Source: Myxococcales bacterium
Lineage (GTDB): Bacteria; Myxococcota; Bradymonadia; UBA7976; UBA1532
NCBI GenBank assembly: GCA_020430675.1
Contig: JAGQJJ010000087.1
Coordinates: 1-10,008 of the forward strand
Length of the DNA stretch: 10,008 bases
Reading direction: 5' to 3'
Below are positions 1 to 9,091 of this stretch, piece by piece. How positions within the stretch are numbered: the stretch's first letter is position 1; every line of letters starts with the position of its first letter. Below the pieces are notes generated by a model, which was given only the letters and a program-made list of their open reading frames with translations, was not told the origin of the DNA and did not search any database. The position numbers and the translations under genes were made by a program.

Positions 1-86
1 TCGTCGTCCTCAAACGCGCGCTGCAGTCGCGCCTCGGCCCGCTGGCGGGCTTCTTCTTTGCGTCGGGGGGATTCGAGCGTGCTCAT
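1..86 (-). CDS. Probable N-terminus of a divergent gene, cut by the window edge
   Basis: Read on the minus strand, an ATG at 86-84 opens a frame with no stop to the window edge, giving 28 residues (MSTLESPRRKEEARQRAEAR, then LQRAFEDD). The stretch is rich in Arg, Glu, Ala and Gln and would form a charged, possibly coiled-coil, helix; no family can be named from it. There is no clear Shine-Dalgarno upstream, but promoter-like hexamers sit at a distance that would place transcription start about at the ATG. The plus-strand frames across this stretch are also open, so coding on this strand is not proven. It is preferred because a plus-strand gene here would have to run well into queA. Confidence is moderate at best. 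Confidence 0.42.
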   Translation of the reverse strand, partial: MSTLESPRRKEEARQRAEARLQRAFEDD

Positions 87-88
87 GG

Positions 89-125
89 CGCCATTGTGGT
101 CACCCGCGCTGCGGTTGCAATGGCG
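89..125. repeat. 8-bp perfect inverted repeat in the divergent intergenic region
   Basis: CGCCATTG (89-96) and CAATGGCG (118-125) are exact reverse complements separated by 21 nt. The arms start 29 bp apart, close to three helical turns, so a dimeric regulator could bind both on one face. The left arm overlaps the candidate minus-strand -10 box and the right arm the -35 box. It could be an operator for the left-edge gene or for queA. An 8-bp repeat in about 100 bp of GC-rich DNA can also occur by chance. Confidence 0.35.
93..120 (-). promoter_or_regulatory. Candidate minus-strand promoter for the divergent left-edge gene
   Basis: On the minus strand, TTGCAA (120-115) is followed by 16 nt and then CACAAT (98-93). 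These match the sigma-70 consensus -35 and -10 at 4 of 6 bases each. Only 6 nt separate the -10 box from the ATG at 86, so transcription would begin at or next to the start codon and the mRNA would be leaderless. That fits the lack of a Shine-Dalgarno there. The boxes also overlap both arms of an inverted repeat. This is pattern matching only, with no transcription evidence. Confidence 0.28.
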
Positions 126-180
126 ATGCGCGCCAGTGCAGGGTTGCGCGGCCCGGCCAGTTCGGCGATCGTCCGCGCCC

Positions 181-2319
<2,139 letters not shown>

Positions 2320-2360
2320 TGCCGACTTTCGACCGTGATCCGCTCGGGCGCCTTTGGGCC

Positions 2361-2375
2361 GTGACTGCCCGTCAC
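2361..2375. repeat. Small inverted repeat (potential hairpin) upstream of yajC
   Basis: GTGAC-TGCCC-GTCAC is a perfect 5-bp stem with a 5-nt loop, in the tgt-yajC gap 35 nt before the yajC start. Flanking GGG (2356-2358) and CC (2376-2377) could extend the stem with a bulge. No T-run follows, so it does not look like an intrinsic terminator. It could be a leader hairpin or an operator, or chance. Confidence 0.25.
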
Positions 2376-2409
2376 CCGTTCGGGGGCGCGAGCGACGAAC
2401 GAGAGAACC

Positions 2410-2760
2410 GTGAACGAACTGATCCTGCTGACCATCAATCAGGGCGAAGGCGCGCCGCAAGGCGGCGGCATCCTCAGTCTGATGCCCTTCGTCCTGATGT
2501 TCGTCATCTTCTACTTCCTCTTGATTCGCCCACAGCAAAAGCGGGCGCGAGAGCAGCGGGAGATGCTCGCCCGGCTGAAGAAGGGCGACGTGGTCGTCAC
2601 CTCGGGCGGCATCATCGGCACCATCCATGCGTTGACCGACGCCGAGATCGTGCTGGAGGTGGCCGACCGGATGAAGGTTCGGGTGCTGCGCGCCCAGGTC
2701 AACCTCTACGCGGCGGCGGCGGACGGTGCGACGCCCGTGCCCGCCGAAAAAGGAAAGTAA
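2410..2760 (+). CDS. yajC: Sec translocase accessory subunit YajC
   Basis: YajC is a small single-span inner-membrane protein found with SecD-SecF that associates with SecYEG. The 116-residue product has the family layout: a short Gly/Gln-rich N-terminus, one transmembrane helix (about 21-39, LSLMPFVLMFVIFYFLLI), the signature RPQQKR (40-45) directly after it, then a charged helix and a small cytoplasmic beta domain with KKGDVVVTSGGIIG (57-70). The start is GTG at 2410; upstream GAGAGAA is a weak ribosome site, but the N-terminal length and helix placement fit the family. Its stop is 3 nt before secD, and AGGAAAG at its 3' end serves as the secD ribosome site, implying translational coupling. 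Confidence 0.95.
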   Translation: MNELILLTINQGEGAPQGGGILSLMPFVLMFVIFYFLLIRPQQKRAREQREMLARLKKGDVVVTSGGIIGTIHALTDAEIVLEVADRMKVRVLRAQVNLYAAAADGATPVPAEKGK

Positions 2761-2763
2761 GCG

Positions 2764-4662
2764 ATGGGCGGACGCAGCAGATGGCGCGGCATCGGCCTGG
2801 TCTTCTTCGTGGCGCTCTTCACCTTGATGCTGGTGCCCACGACGGTCGACTTCGTCAACAAGGCGCGCGAGAAGGAAGGCCAGGAGGCGATCAGCCTGCC
2901 GGAGTGGTTCAGCAACATCTTCGACCAGAAGATGGTGCTCGGCCTCGACCTGCAGGGCGGCATTCACCTCCAGTACAAGGTCGACATTGAAGAGGCGCTC
3001 AAGCGCAAGGCCGTGCAGACGGCCGGCGCGATCGAGAACGCGCTCAAAGATGACAAGCAGATCGAAGTGCACGCCCAGCCGCAGGACGGCGCGACGGCCG
3101 ATGAGGTGACGACGATCAAGGTCGTCTTCCCCACGGTCGACGGGGTGGCCGCCTTCGACCAGAGCTTCATCAACAAGTACCTGCCCAGCTACGAGATCTC
3201 GGACGTCACCGACAACGTCGTCACCGTGGTGATGAGCGACCGGTCGATCGAAGAGTTCCGCGACGGCGCGGTCGACCAGGCGGTCGAGACGATCGAGCGG
3301 CGCATCAACGCCTTCGGCGTGGCCGAGAGCACCATCTCGAAGCGCGGCGAGAGCGAGTTGGTGGTGCAGCTGCCCGGCATCAAGGAAGAGGAGTTCGCGG
3401 CGGCCAAGGAAAAGCTGGCCCAGACCGGTCAGCTCCACTTCCAGATCGTCGATCAGGGCCCGGCACGCGAGGAGTTCTACCGCAAGGCGAGCGCCCGCAA
3501 GCCCACCGACGCCAACTGGCCCGCCGAGCTCGATCCGGCGCTCAAGATCCAGAAGATCCATTCGACCAACGGCCAGCTGCGCAGCACCAGCCGCGAGATC
3601 ATCGAGTACATGATCGACGGCCAGTACGATGCCGACCATCTCGTTGGTTTCAAAGAGATTTTTGTCGACCCGAAGGATGCCGCGCTCGAAGAGGTGCAGA
3701 ACCTCAACGAGCAGCAGCAATCGCAGCTGCGCAAGGTGCAGGCCGACGCGGACACGCTGGTCAACTCGCCCTTCGTGCTGGCCTACGAGGCGCGCTTCAT
3801 GCTGCGCAAGGAAGGCATGAGCGGCGAGAACGTGACCGACGCCAGCGTGGGTTATGACCAGTTCAACCGCCCGGTCGTGCACATGGTTTTCGATCAGGTC
3901 GACGCCGACAAGTTCTACGAGATGACCAAGAAGCACACCAAAGAGCTGATGGCGATCATGATCGACGAGATCGTCTACAGCGCCCCGCGGATTCGCGAGC
4001 CGATCCCGGGCGGGCGGGTGCAGATCGAGATGGGCGCCGTCGGCAACCGCGCCTTCCGCGAGGCCTCGGCCCTGGTCGCCGTGCTCAAGAGCGGCGCCCT
4101 GCAAGCCCCGCTGCGCAAGCTCTACGACAGCCAGGTCGGCCCGACGCTCGGCCAGGACTCGATCGAAGCCGGTCGCCTGTCGATGATCATCGGCTTCCTG
4201 GCGGTGGTCGTCTTCATGGGCCTCTACTACAAATTCGCCGGGCTGGTGGCCAACTTCGCCCTGCTGCTCAACGTCGTCTTCGTGCTCGGCGGGCTGACCG
4301 CCTTCGGGGCCACGCTGACGCTGCCGGGCATCGCCGGCATCGTGCTCACCATCGGTATGGCGGTCGACGCCAACGTGCTGATCTTCGAGCGGATTCGCGA
4401 AGAACTGCGCGCTGGTCGTTCGGTGCGAAAAGCCATTGATGCGGGCTACGAAAAGGCGTTCAGCGCCATCTTCGACGCCAACGTGACGACCGGTATCGCC
4501 GCGGTCGTGCTCTACCAGTTCGGTTCCGGTCCCATCCGCGGCTTCGCGGTGACCCTGGGCATCGGCATCATCAGCTCGCTCTACACCGCGCTCGTCGCCA
4601 CCCGCCTCGTCTTCAACGCGAAGTACGGGCGGGGCAGCGAGCCGACCGGCATGAGCATCTAG
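2764..4662 (+). CDS. secD: Protein translocase subunit SecD
   Basis: SecD, with SecF, uses the proton motive force to help complete protein export through SecYEG. The 632-residue product is close to E. coli SecD in length. It has an N-terminal transmembrane helix (about 9-25), the signature LGLDLQGGIHLQ (59-70), a large periplasmic domain (about 30-465), and five C-terminal helices (about 471-488, 492-509, 519-538, 571-586, 592-615). TM4 carries GMAVDANVLIFERIREE; Asp535 aligns with the conserved membrane aspartate implicated in proton transport. Around 303-335 there is a Gln/Asp/Leu-rich helical stretch (LEEVQNLNEQQQSQL), probably an extended helix in the periplasmic head region. The start is ATG at 2764 with AGGAAAG 6 nt upstream. 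It lies between yajC (3-nt gap) and secF (10-nt gap). Confidence 0.97.
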   Translation: MGGRSRWRGIGLVFFVALFTLMLVPTTVDFVNKAREKEGQEAISLPEWFSNIFDQKMVLGLDLQGGIHLQYKVDIEEALKRKAVQTAGAIENALKDDKQIEVHAQPQDGATADEVTTIKVVFPTVDGVAAFDQSFINKYLPSYEISDVTDNVVTVVMSDRSIEEFRDGAVDQAVETIERRINAFGVAESTISKRGESELVVQLPGIKEEEFAAAKEKLAQTGQLHFQIVDQGPAREEFYRKASARKPTDANWPAELDPALKIQKIHSTNGQLRSTSREIIEYMIDGQYDADHLVGFKEIFVDPKDAALEEVQNLNEQQQSQLRKVQADADTLVNSPFVLAYEARFMLRKEGMSGENVTDASVGYDQFNRPVVHMVFDQVDADKFYEMTKKHTKELMAIMIDEIVYSAPRIREPIPGGRVQIEMGAVGNRAFREASALVAVLKSGALQAPLRKLYDSQVGPTLGQDSIEAGRLSMIIGFLAVVVFMGLYYKFAGLVANFALLLNVVFVLGGLTAFGATLTLPGIAGIVLTIGMAVDANVLIFERIREELRAGRSVRKAIDAGYEKAFSAIFDANVTTGIAAVVLYQFGSGPIRGFAVTLGIGIISSLYTALVATRLVFNAKYGRGSEPTGMSI

Positions 4663-4666
4663 GAGG
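4661..4666 (+). promoter_or_regulatory. Perfect Shine-Dalgarno of secF overlapping the secD stop
   Basis: The sequence taggagggccgccgtg contains the secD stop (TAG, 4660-4662), AGGAGG (4661-4666) and the secF GTG (4673-4675), 6 nt after the ribosome site. The site sets the secF start and links secF translation to termination on secD, as expected for subunits needed in fixed ratio. Confidence 0.85.
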
Positions 4667-4672
4667 GCCGCC

Positions 4673-5839
4673 GTGGAGTTCTTCAAACCCGGCACGCGCT
4701 ACGATTTTCTCGGCATCAGCCGCTCGATGGTCGTGATCAGCGCGTTGGTGGTGGCCATCTCGTGGGGCCTCGTGGCCACGGTCGGCCTCAATTTCGGCAT
4801 CGACTTCGCCGGCGGCACCGAGGCCTTGCTGGCCTTCAACAAGCCGGTGCCGGTCGGCGACCTGCGCAGCGCGGTGAGCGACACCGGCCTCGACGAGCCC
4901 GAGGTGGTGACCTACGGGCTCACCGACGAGGGCCGCTACTTCGTGCGCAGCCGCACCCAGAGCCTGCTCAGCGACGGCGACAAGCAGAAGATCAAGGCCT
5001 CGGTCGTCGGGGCGCTGGGCGAGCCCGCGCTGTGGGATGACTCGGACGAAGCCGGTGAGGAGCTGCGCGTGCGGTTCACCGCGGCGACGGCCGAGACCAA
5101 GGGCAAGCTGACCGAGAGCGTCAAGGGCGCCGGCTTCGCCACCGCGACGGTGGGTCAGCAGAGCGAGAGTGAAAACCCGATCTACATCATCCACCTGCCC
5201 GGCGTGCGCGATCGGCTGATCGACGCGATGAAGGGCAAGTACGGCGCCGACTTCAAGAGCATCGACCGCCTCGAATCGGTCGGCTCGGCCGTCGGCAAGC
5301 AGATGCGCAATCAAGGGGTGCTGGCGGTCATCTACGCCCTGATCGGCATCCTGCTCTATGTCAGCTTCCGGTTCGACCTGCGCTACAGCCCGGGCGCGGT
5401 CATCGCGTTGGTGCACGACGTCAGCATCACGGTCGGCATCTTCAGCATCACCGGTCTGGAGTTCAACCTGCCGATCATCGCCGCCCTGCTGGCCATCGTC
5501 GGGTACTCGCTCAACGACACCATCGTTGTTTATGACCGCATCCGCGAGACGGTCGACCAGGGCCTGGGCAGCAACCTGACCGAGTGCATCAACATCAGCA
5601 TCAGCGACTGCCTGTCGCGCACGGTGCTGACCTCGTTGACCACCTTCATCGCCGTGCTCGCCATCTACCTGTTCGGCGGCGGCATCATCCAGAACTTCGC
5701 CTTTGCCATGCTGGTCGGCGTCATCGTCGGCACGTACTCGTCGATCTACATCGCGAGCCCGATGGTGGTGGCGATGGACGCCTACCTGCGGCGGCGCTCG
5801 GGCACTCCGACCAAGGCCGCCGGCGCGGCGCGCACCTGA
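4673..5839 (+). CDS. secF: Protein translocase subunit SecF with enlarged periplasmic domain
   Basis: SecF is the partner of SecD in the proton-driven export motor. The 388-residue product has TM1 (about 17-38), the signature GLNFGIDFAGGTE (38-50), a periplasmic domain (about 50-210), SVGSAVGKQM (202-211), and five further helices (about 214-232, 241-260, 267-285, 320-336, 339-362). TM4 holds GYSLNDTIVVYDRIRE with the conserved Asn281-Asp282 pair, aligning with the functionally important SecF aspartate. It is about 65 residues longer than E. coli SecF (323), and the excess lies in the periplasmic domain, where residues 49-121 and 128-195 look like two copies of one beta-alpha-beta unit. The GTG start is fixed by AGGAGG at 4661. 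recJ follows 29 nt downstream on the same strand. Confidence 0.96.
   Translation: MEFFKPGTRYDFLGISRSMVVISALVVAISWGLVATVGLNFGIDFAGGTEALLAFNKPVPVGDLRSAVSDTGLDEPEVVTYGLTDEGRYFVRSRTQSLLSDGDKQKIKASVVGALGEPALWDDSDEAGEELRVRFTAATAETKGKLTESVKGAGFATATVGQQSESENPIYIIHLPGVRDRLIDAMKGKYGADFKSIDRLESVGSAVGKQMRNQGVLAVIYALIGILLYVSFRFDLRYSPGAVIALVHDVSITVGIFSITGLEFNLPIIAALLAIVGYSLNDTIVVYDRIRETVDQGLGSNLTECINISISDCLSRTVLTSLTTFIAVLAIYLFGGGIIQNFAFAMLVGVIVGTYSSIYIASPMVVAMDAYLRRRSGTPTKAAGAART
4817..5257 (+). repeat. Apparent tandem duplication within the SecF periplasmic domain
   Basis: SecF residues 49-121 and 128-195 share a layout at protein level: a beta strand (EALLAF / EELRVRF), a helix ending in a glycine turn (LRSAVSDTGLDEP / LTESVKGAGFATA), a strand with Tyr-hydrophobic (GRYFVRS / PIYIIHL), and a second helix (KQKIKASVVGALG / RDRLIDAMKGKYG). 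DNA identity is low, so any duplication is old. The comparison was made by eye; no statistical score was computed. Confidence 0.5.
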
Positions 5840-5868
5840 GCGGAGTGGCGGCCGAAGAAACCCGCCCC

Positions 5869-7581
5869 ATGCGGCGATGGCGCATCGCCGAGGCCGATCA
5901 GGCGGCGGTGAGTCGCCTGCGGCAAACCCTCGATGTGCCGGAACTCGTCGCCCGCCTGCTGCATCTGCGCGGCCTGGACGACCCCCAAGAAGCACAACGC
6001 CATCTGCGCGCCAGCCTGGGTGACATGCCCGAGCCGGGCCAGCTCGCCGACATCGATCGGGCCGCCGAACGATTGGTGCGGGCGCTGCGCGACGGCGAGA
6101 AGATCACGGTCTACGGCGACTACGACGTTGACGGTGTGACCAGCTCGGCGGTCTTGTGGCTGTTCTTCCGCGACGTGCTGGGCGTTGAGGTGGACGTCTA
6201 CATCCCGCATCGGCTGCGCGAAGGCTACGGCCTCAACCGCGCGGCCATCGAGCGGCTTGTCGAGGGCGGCACCCGCGTCCTGGTGACGGTGGACAACGGC
6301 TCGTCCGCGGTGGCTGAGGTCGAGCACGCCCAGGCGCTCGGCGCCGACGTGATCATCATCGACCACCACCAGGTCAGCGACCCCGAGCCCTCGGCCTACG
6401 CGCATCTCAACCCGCACCGCAAGAACAGCGGCTACCCCGACCGCGGTCTGGCCGCCGTGGGCGTGGTCTTCCTGTTGTTGGTGCAGGTCCGCCGCCACCT
6501 GCGCGCCTCGCCGGGCTATCGCGGGCCTGACCCGCGCCCCGACCTGTACCTCGACCTGGTCGCGCTCGGCACCGTGGCCGACGTGGCGCCTCTCGTCGGC
6601 GTCAACCGCGCCATCGTGCGCTATGGCCTGCGCGTGATGGGCGCCCGGCCGCGCACCGGTGTCGCCGCGCTGATGGAGGTCGCGCGCTGCACGCCCGACG
6701 GCATCAGCGCCCGCGACCTGGGCTTCCGCCTGGGCCCGCGCATCAACGCCGCTGGACGCCTCGACGACGCCGCCCGCGGGCTGCAACTGCTCATCGGCGA
6801 CGACCCGGCCCACGCCCGCGCGTTGGCTCAGGCCGTCGAGGGGCAGAACCGCGAGCGCCAGACGATTCAAGCGCGCATGGTCGATGAGGCCATCGCCCGG
6901 GTCGAAGCCGAGCTGGCCGACAGCGACGCGCCGGCGGTGGTGCTGGCCGGCGAGGACTGGTACCCCGGCGTTGTCGGCATCGTCGCCTCGCGCGTGGTCG
7001 AGCGCTTCCACCGCCCGGCCATCCTGCTCGCCCGCGACGGCGACCTGCTCAAAGGCAGCGCGCGCAGCACCGGTGACGTCGACATCAAAGCCGCCCTCGA
7101 TGCCTGCGCCGAACATCTGCTGCGCTATGGCGGCCATGTCGCCGCCGCCGGCATGACGCTGCGGGTCGAGAAGTTCGAAGCCTTCCGCGATGCGCTCTGC
7201 GACGCCGTCGGCCGTCTGCGCCACGGTCCGCCGGGCCCGCCCGCGCTGGAGGCCGACGCCGAGATCGCGCTGGACAAGCTGTCGCTGGCCGATGTTGAGG
7301 CGCTGGAAGCGGTGGGCCCGTTCGGGCACGCCAATCCGAGTCCGTCGCTCATCAGCCGCGCCGTGCGCGGCCAGCCGCGACCGCTGCGGGGTGGGCATCT
7401 CAAGATCATGCTCGACGCCGCCGATGGCCCTTGCGAGGCGCTGGCCTGGAACCGCGAACACGAAGCGCCGATGTGGCGTGGGCCGGTCGACCTGTTCTAC
7501 AGCCCGCGCATCGAGCAATGGCGCGGCCGGCGGCGACTGGTGCTGCGGGTGCTCGACATGCGCCCCGCCGCCGCCCCGTGA
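5869..7581 (+). CDS. recJ: Single-stranded-DNA-specific exonuclease RecJ
   Basis: RecJ degrades single-stranded DNA 5' to 3' in recombination, mismatch and base-excision repair. The 570-residue product has every family motif: YGDYDVDG (82-89, metal-binding aspartates), VTVDNG (139-144), DHHQ (165-168), LGTVADV (233-239), GPRINAAGRLDD (289-300), then the DHHA1 part with VVGIVASR (368-375), LKGSARS (394-400) and YGGHVAAAG (420-428), and a C-terminal OB-like domain starting near GPFGHANP (483-490). ATG 5869 is chosen because MRRWRIAEADQAAVSRL resembles usual RecJ N-termini. An in-frame GTG at 5845 would add 8 residues (VAAEETRP) and start 5 nt after the secF stop; neither start has a good ribosome site. 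The stop overlaps the next gene's GTG. Confidence 0.95.
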   Translation: MRRWRIAEADQAAVSRLRQTLDVPELVARLLHLRGLDDPQEAQRHLRASLGDMPEPGQLADIDRAAERLVRALRDGEKITVYGDYDVDGVTSSAVLWLFFRDVLGVEVDVYIPHRLREGYGLNRAAIERLVEGGTRVLVTVDNGSSAVAEVEHAQALGADVIIIDHHQVSDPEPSAYAHLNPHRKNSGYPDRGLAAVGVVFLLLVQVRRHLRASPGYRGPDPRPDLYLDLVALGTVADVAPLVGVNRAIVRYGLRVMGARPRTGVAALMEVARCTPDGISARDLGFRLGPRINAAGRLDDAARGLQLLIGDDPAHARALAQAVEGQNRERQTIQARMVDEAIARVEAELADSDAPAVVLAGEDWYPGVVGIVASRVVERFHRPAILLARDGDLLKGSARSTGDVDIKAALDACAEHLLRYGGHVAAAGMTLRVEKFEAFRDALCDAVGRLRHGPPGPPALEADAEIALDKLSLADVEALEAVGPFGHANPSPSLISRAVRGQPRPLRGGHLKIMLDAADGPCEALAWNREHEAPMWRGPVDLFYSPRIEQWRGRRRLVLRVLDMRPAAAP

Positions 7582-8315
7582 GCCGCCGCCGCTCGCGACG
7601 CCGCGCCAGCGAGATCGCGCCCATCCGGCGCGGGCGCGGCCTGGGCAGCCTCGTGGCGATCGGCATCGGCCTGGGGCTCATACTGCTCTACAAGACCGGC
7701 GTCGATGACAATGCAGCCGCGCTCTTTGTCGGCATCATGGGCGACCCCGAACTTGAGCTGCCGCCCAGCGTGCTCGACACGCTGGACGCGGGCGTCGCGC
7801 CCACCGAGCGCCGTCTGCCTGCCGAGCTGGAAGAGGACGAGACCCCCGCGGTGGCCGCAACCGATGGCGGCACCCCAGCTCATGACGCCGGCCACACGGG
7901 CACGTTGCCCGCACCGCGCTTCACCGACACGGGGCCCCCGCCCGCGCCGGTCGACGCCGCAGTGGTGCCACCGCCGGATGCGGGTGCACCGCCAACCGGG
8001 GAACTGCCTTTTGAGCGTGCAACCACGCCGGCGCCGGTCGCCGACGCGGGAACTGGCGTCGCGGGCACTCGGCCAATCGAGCGCCGCGCGCCCGATCCTG
8101 CCCTGGCGCCCGACGCCGCGATCGGCCCCCCCGCCCGGTTGCCGTTTGAACGCCGCCCCGCGCCGGAAACGGCCCTGGGGCCCATCCCGGACGCGGGGGT
8201 CGCCCGGGTCGCGCCGTTGCCGTTCGAGCGCGCGCCCGCGCCGGGCCCGCCTGCCGGTGACGGCGGCCCGCCCCCGTCTGCCGTGGGCGACGCCGCACCG
8301 GCAGCCCGCCCCTGA
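7578..8315 (+). CDS. Membrane-anchored Pro/Ala-rich protein with LPFER repeats, function unknown
   Basis: No family is recognised. GTG at 7578 overlaps the recJ stop (GTGA), giving 245 residues; longer in-frame starts lie inside recJ. The protein has a very basic N-terminus (SRRRSRRR, 2-9), one transmembrane helix (about 21-38, GLGSLVAIGIGLGLILLY), a short conserved-looking acidic segment (41-90, including NAAALFVGIMGDPELELPP), then a disordered Pro/Ala/Gly/Asp region to the end. By the positive-inside rule the long tail is outside the inner membrane. The tail has four boxes (LPFER 143-147, PIERR 166-170, LPFER 188-192, LPFER 214-218) and five DAG triplets. It could be a periplasm-spanning linker or a scaffold carrying short peptide ligands. 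Coding is supported by high GC3, a hydrophobic helix and coupling to recJ; the alternative +1 frame across it is Arg/Ser-rich and looks like a shadow. Confidence 0.75.
   Translation: MSRRRSRRRASEIAPIRRGRGLGSLVAIGIGLGLILLYKTGVDDNAAALFVGIMGDPELELPPSVLDTLDAGVAPTERRLPAELEEDETPAVAATDGGTPAHDAGHTGTLPAPRFTDTGPPPAPVDAAVVPPPDAGAPPTGELPFERATTPAPVADAGTGVAGTRPIERRAPDPALAPDAAIGPPARLPFERRPAPETALGPIPDAGVARVAPLPFERAPAPGPPAGDGGPPPSAVGDAAPAARP
8004..8231 (+). repeat. Degenerate LPFER-box repeats in the proline-rich tail
   Basis: Four units begin LPFERATTPAPVADAG, RPIERRAPDPALAPDA, RLPFERRPAPETALGPIPDAG and PLPFERAPAPGPPAGDGG. Each has an (L/P)-P/I-(F)-E-R core followed by a proline-rich spacer, usually ending in a DAG- or DA-type turn; cores are 22-26 residues apart. 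Codons differ between copies (for example ctgccttttgagcgt versus ttgccgtttgaacgc), so the pattern is kept at protein rather than DNA level. Confidence 0.65.
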
Positions 8316-8344
8316 TCCCCCGCTGATCGCCCCGCGCCCGCCGG

Positions 8345-8373
8345 TTGCGTGGCCGTCGGAGCCGCTGTATACC
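8345..8373 (+). promoter_or_regulatory. Candidate promoter for trmB
   Basis: TTGCGT (8345-8350), a 17-nt spacer and TATACC (8368-8373) sit in the 86-nt gap before trmB, and the second box is the most AT-rich spot nearby. It would give a leader of about 20 nt including the GGAGG ribosome site. Matches to the sigma-70 consensus are 3/6 and 4/6 with ideal spacing. It suggests trmB is at least partly transcribed apart from the sec-recJ block. Confidence 0.42.
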
Positions 8374-8390
8374 ATCGGCCCACTTCCACC

Positions 8391-8395
8391 GGAGG
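8391..8395 (+). promoter_or_regulatory. Shine-Dalgarno fixing the trmB start
   Basis: GGAGG at 8391-8395 lies 6 nt before the GTG at 8402. It favours this start over an ATG at 8345 in the same frame, which would overlap the candidate promoter and add an Arg-rich extension unlike the family. Confidence 0.8.
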
Positions 8396-8401
8396 CGCTT
8401 C

Positions 8402-9085
8402 GTGCCGCGACTGCGTGGGCCCATCGCCACCCGCCCGGAAGGCGACGCCGCCTGGGCGCTGCTCAACGGCGACCTCTTCGGCGACGCCGCCATCGGCGGC
8501 TATCGCCCCGAAGTGCGCCCCGAAGTGCTGCCGCTCGACTGGGCGCAGATCTTCGGCCGCGTGGCGCCGCTCAACCTCGAGATCGGCTTCAACCGCGGCC
8601 GGTTTCTGCGCAGCGTGGCCACCGCGCGCCCCGACGAGGACTTCATCGGCGTCGAGGTCCGCCGCAAGTTCTGTTGGCGCCTGGCAAATCTGCTCGGCGC
8701 CGACCCTGCTGCCCCGCGCAATCTGCGCCTCATCTGGGCCGACGCGCGCCGCGTCACTGAGAGCCTGTTGGCGCCGGGATCGCTGCACGGCATCTACATC
8801 AACTTCCCCGACCCATGGTGGAAACGGCGCCACGTCAGCCGCCGGCTGGTCAACCTCGACTTCGCCAAGACCCTCACCGGCCTGCTCGCGCCTGACGGCG
8901 CCATCCACGTCAAATCCGACGTGCCCGCCATCGCTGACGAGATCGCCGAAGCGCTCGCCGCGATGCCCGAGTTGGCGTCGCCGGTGCCCTTCAGCGCCGA
9001 CGACCTGCCGCCCTCGCATCGCGAGACGGTGTGCATGCGTCAGGGGTTGCCCATCGTGCGCTACCGCGTGGCCCGCCGCGGCTGA
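8402..9085 (+). CDS. trmB: TrmB-family tRNA (guanine-N7)-methyltransferase, divergent
   Basis: TrmB methylates N7 of G46 in the tRNA variable loop using S-adenosylmethionine. The 227-residue product has a Rossmann methyltransferase core: LNLEIGFNRGRFL (57-69, SAM-binding), DFIGVEVRRK (80-89, acidic ribose-binding residue region), LIWADARR (110-117), the signature NFPDPWWKRRHVSRRLV (134-150), and HVKSDV (169-174). Length is close to E. coli TrmB (239). Two features are atypical: the glycine motif has Asn64 where GFGxG is usual, and the C-terminal T-x-F-E-x-R motif reads T209-V-C-M-R213-Q-G, so the usual Glu is absent. The FPDPW-K-RRH signature makes the family secure. The exact nucleotide target is less certain, and the protein may be a TrmB-like paralogue. 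It is monocistronic as far as seen, convergent with the PEGA gene. Confidence 0.88.
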   Translation: MPRLRGPIATRPEGDAAWALLNGDLFGDAAIGGYRPEVRPEVLPLDWAQIFGRVAPLNLEIGFNRGRFLRSVATARPDEDFIGVEVRRKFCWRLANLLGADPAAPRNLRLIWADARRVTESLLAPGSLHGIYINFPDPWWKRRHVSRRLVNLDFAKTLTGLLAPDGAIHVKSDVPAIADEIAEALAAMPELASPVPFSADDLPPSHRETVCMRQGLPIVRYRVARRG

Positions 9086-9091
9086 GCGAAT

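Noticed and set aside
58..180. A 41-residue N-terminal extension of QueA
   Set aside because: The extension is Arg/Ala/Pro-rich and unlike QueA, whereas the ATG at 181 starts exactly at the family's conserved N-terminus. The upstream start would also overlap the likely divergent gene.
2351..2380. An intrinsic terminator after tgt
   Set aside because: The short stem has no following T-run and lies close to the yajC start, so termination is not supported.
7431..7577. A longer start for the proline-rich protein inside recJ
   Set aside because: This stretch encodes the conserved C-terminal part of RecJ in another frame. The GTG at 7578 gives the typical basic N-terminus before the membrane helix and a standard GTGA overlap.
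7705..8760. A 351-codon plus-strand frame overlapping the proline-rich protein and trmB
   Set aside because: It is Arg/Pro/Ser-rich with no hydrophobic segment or motif and conflicts with the trmB frame, which has clear signature motifs.
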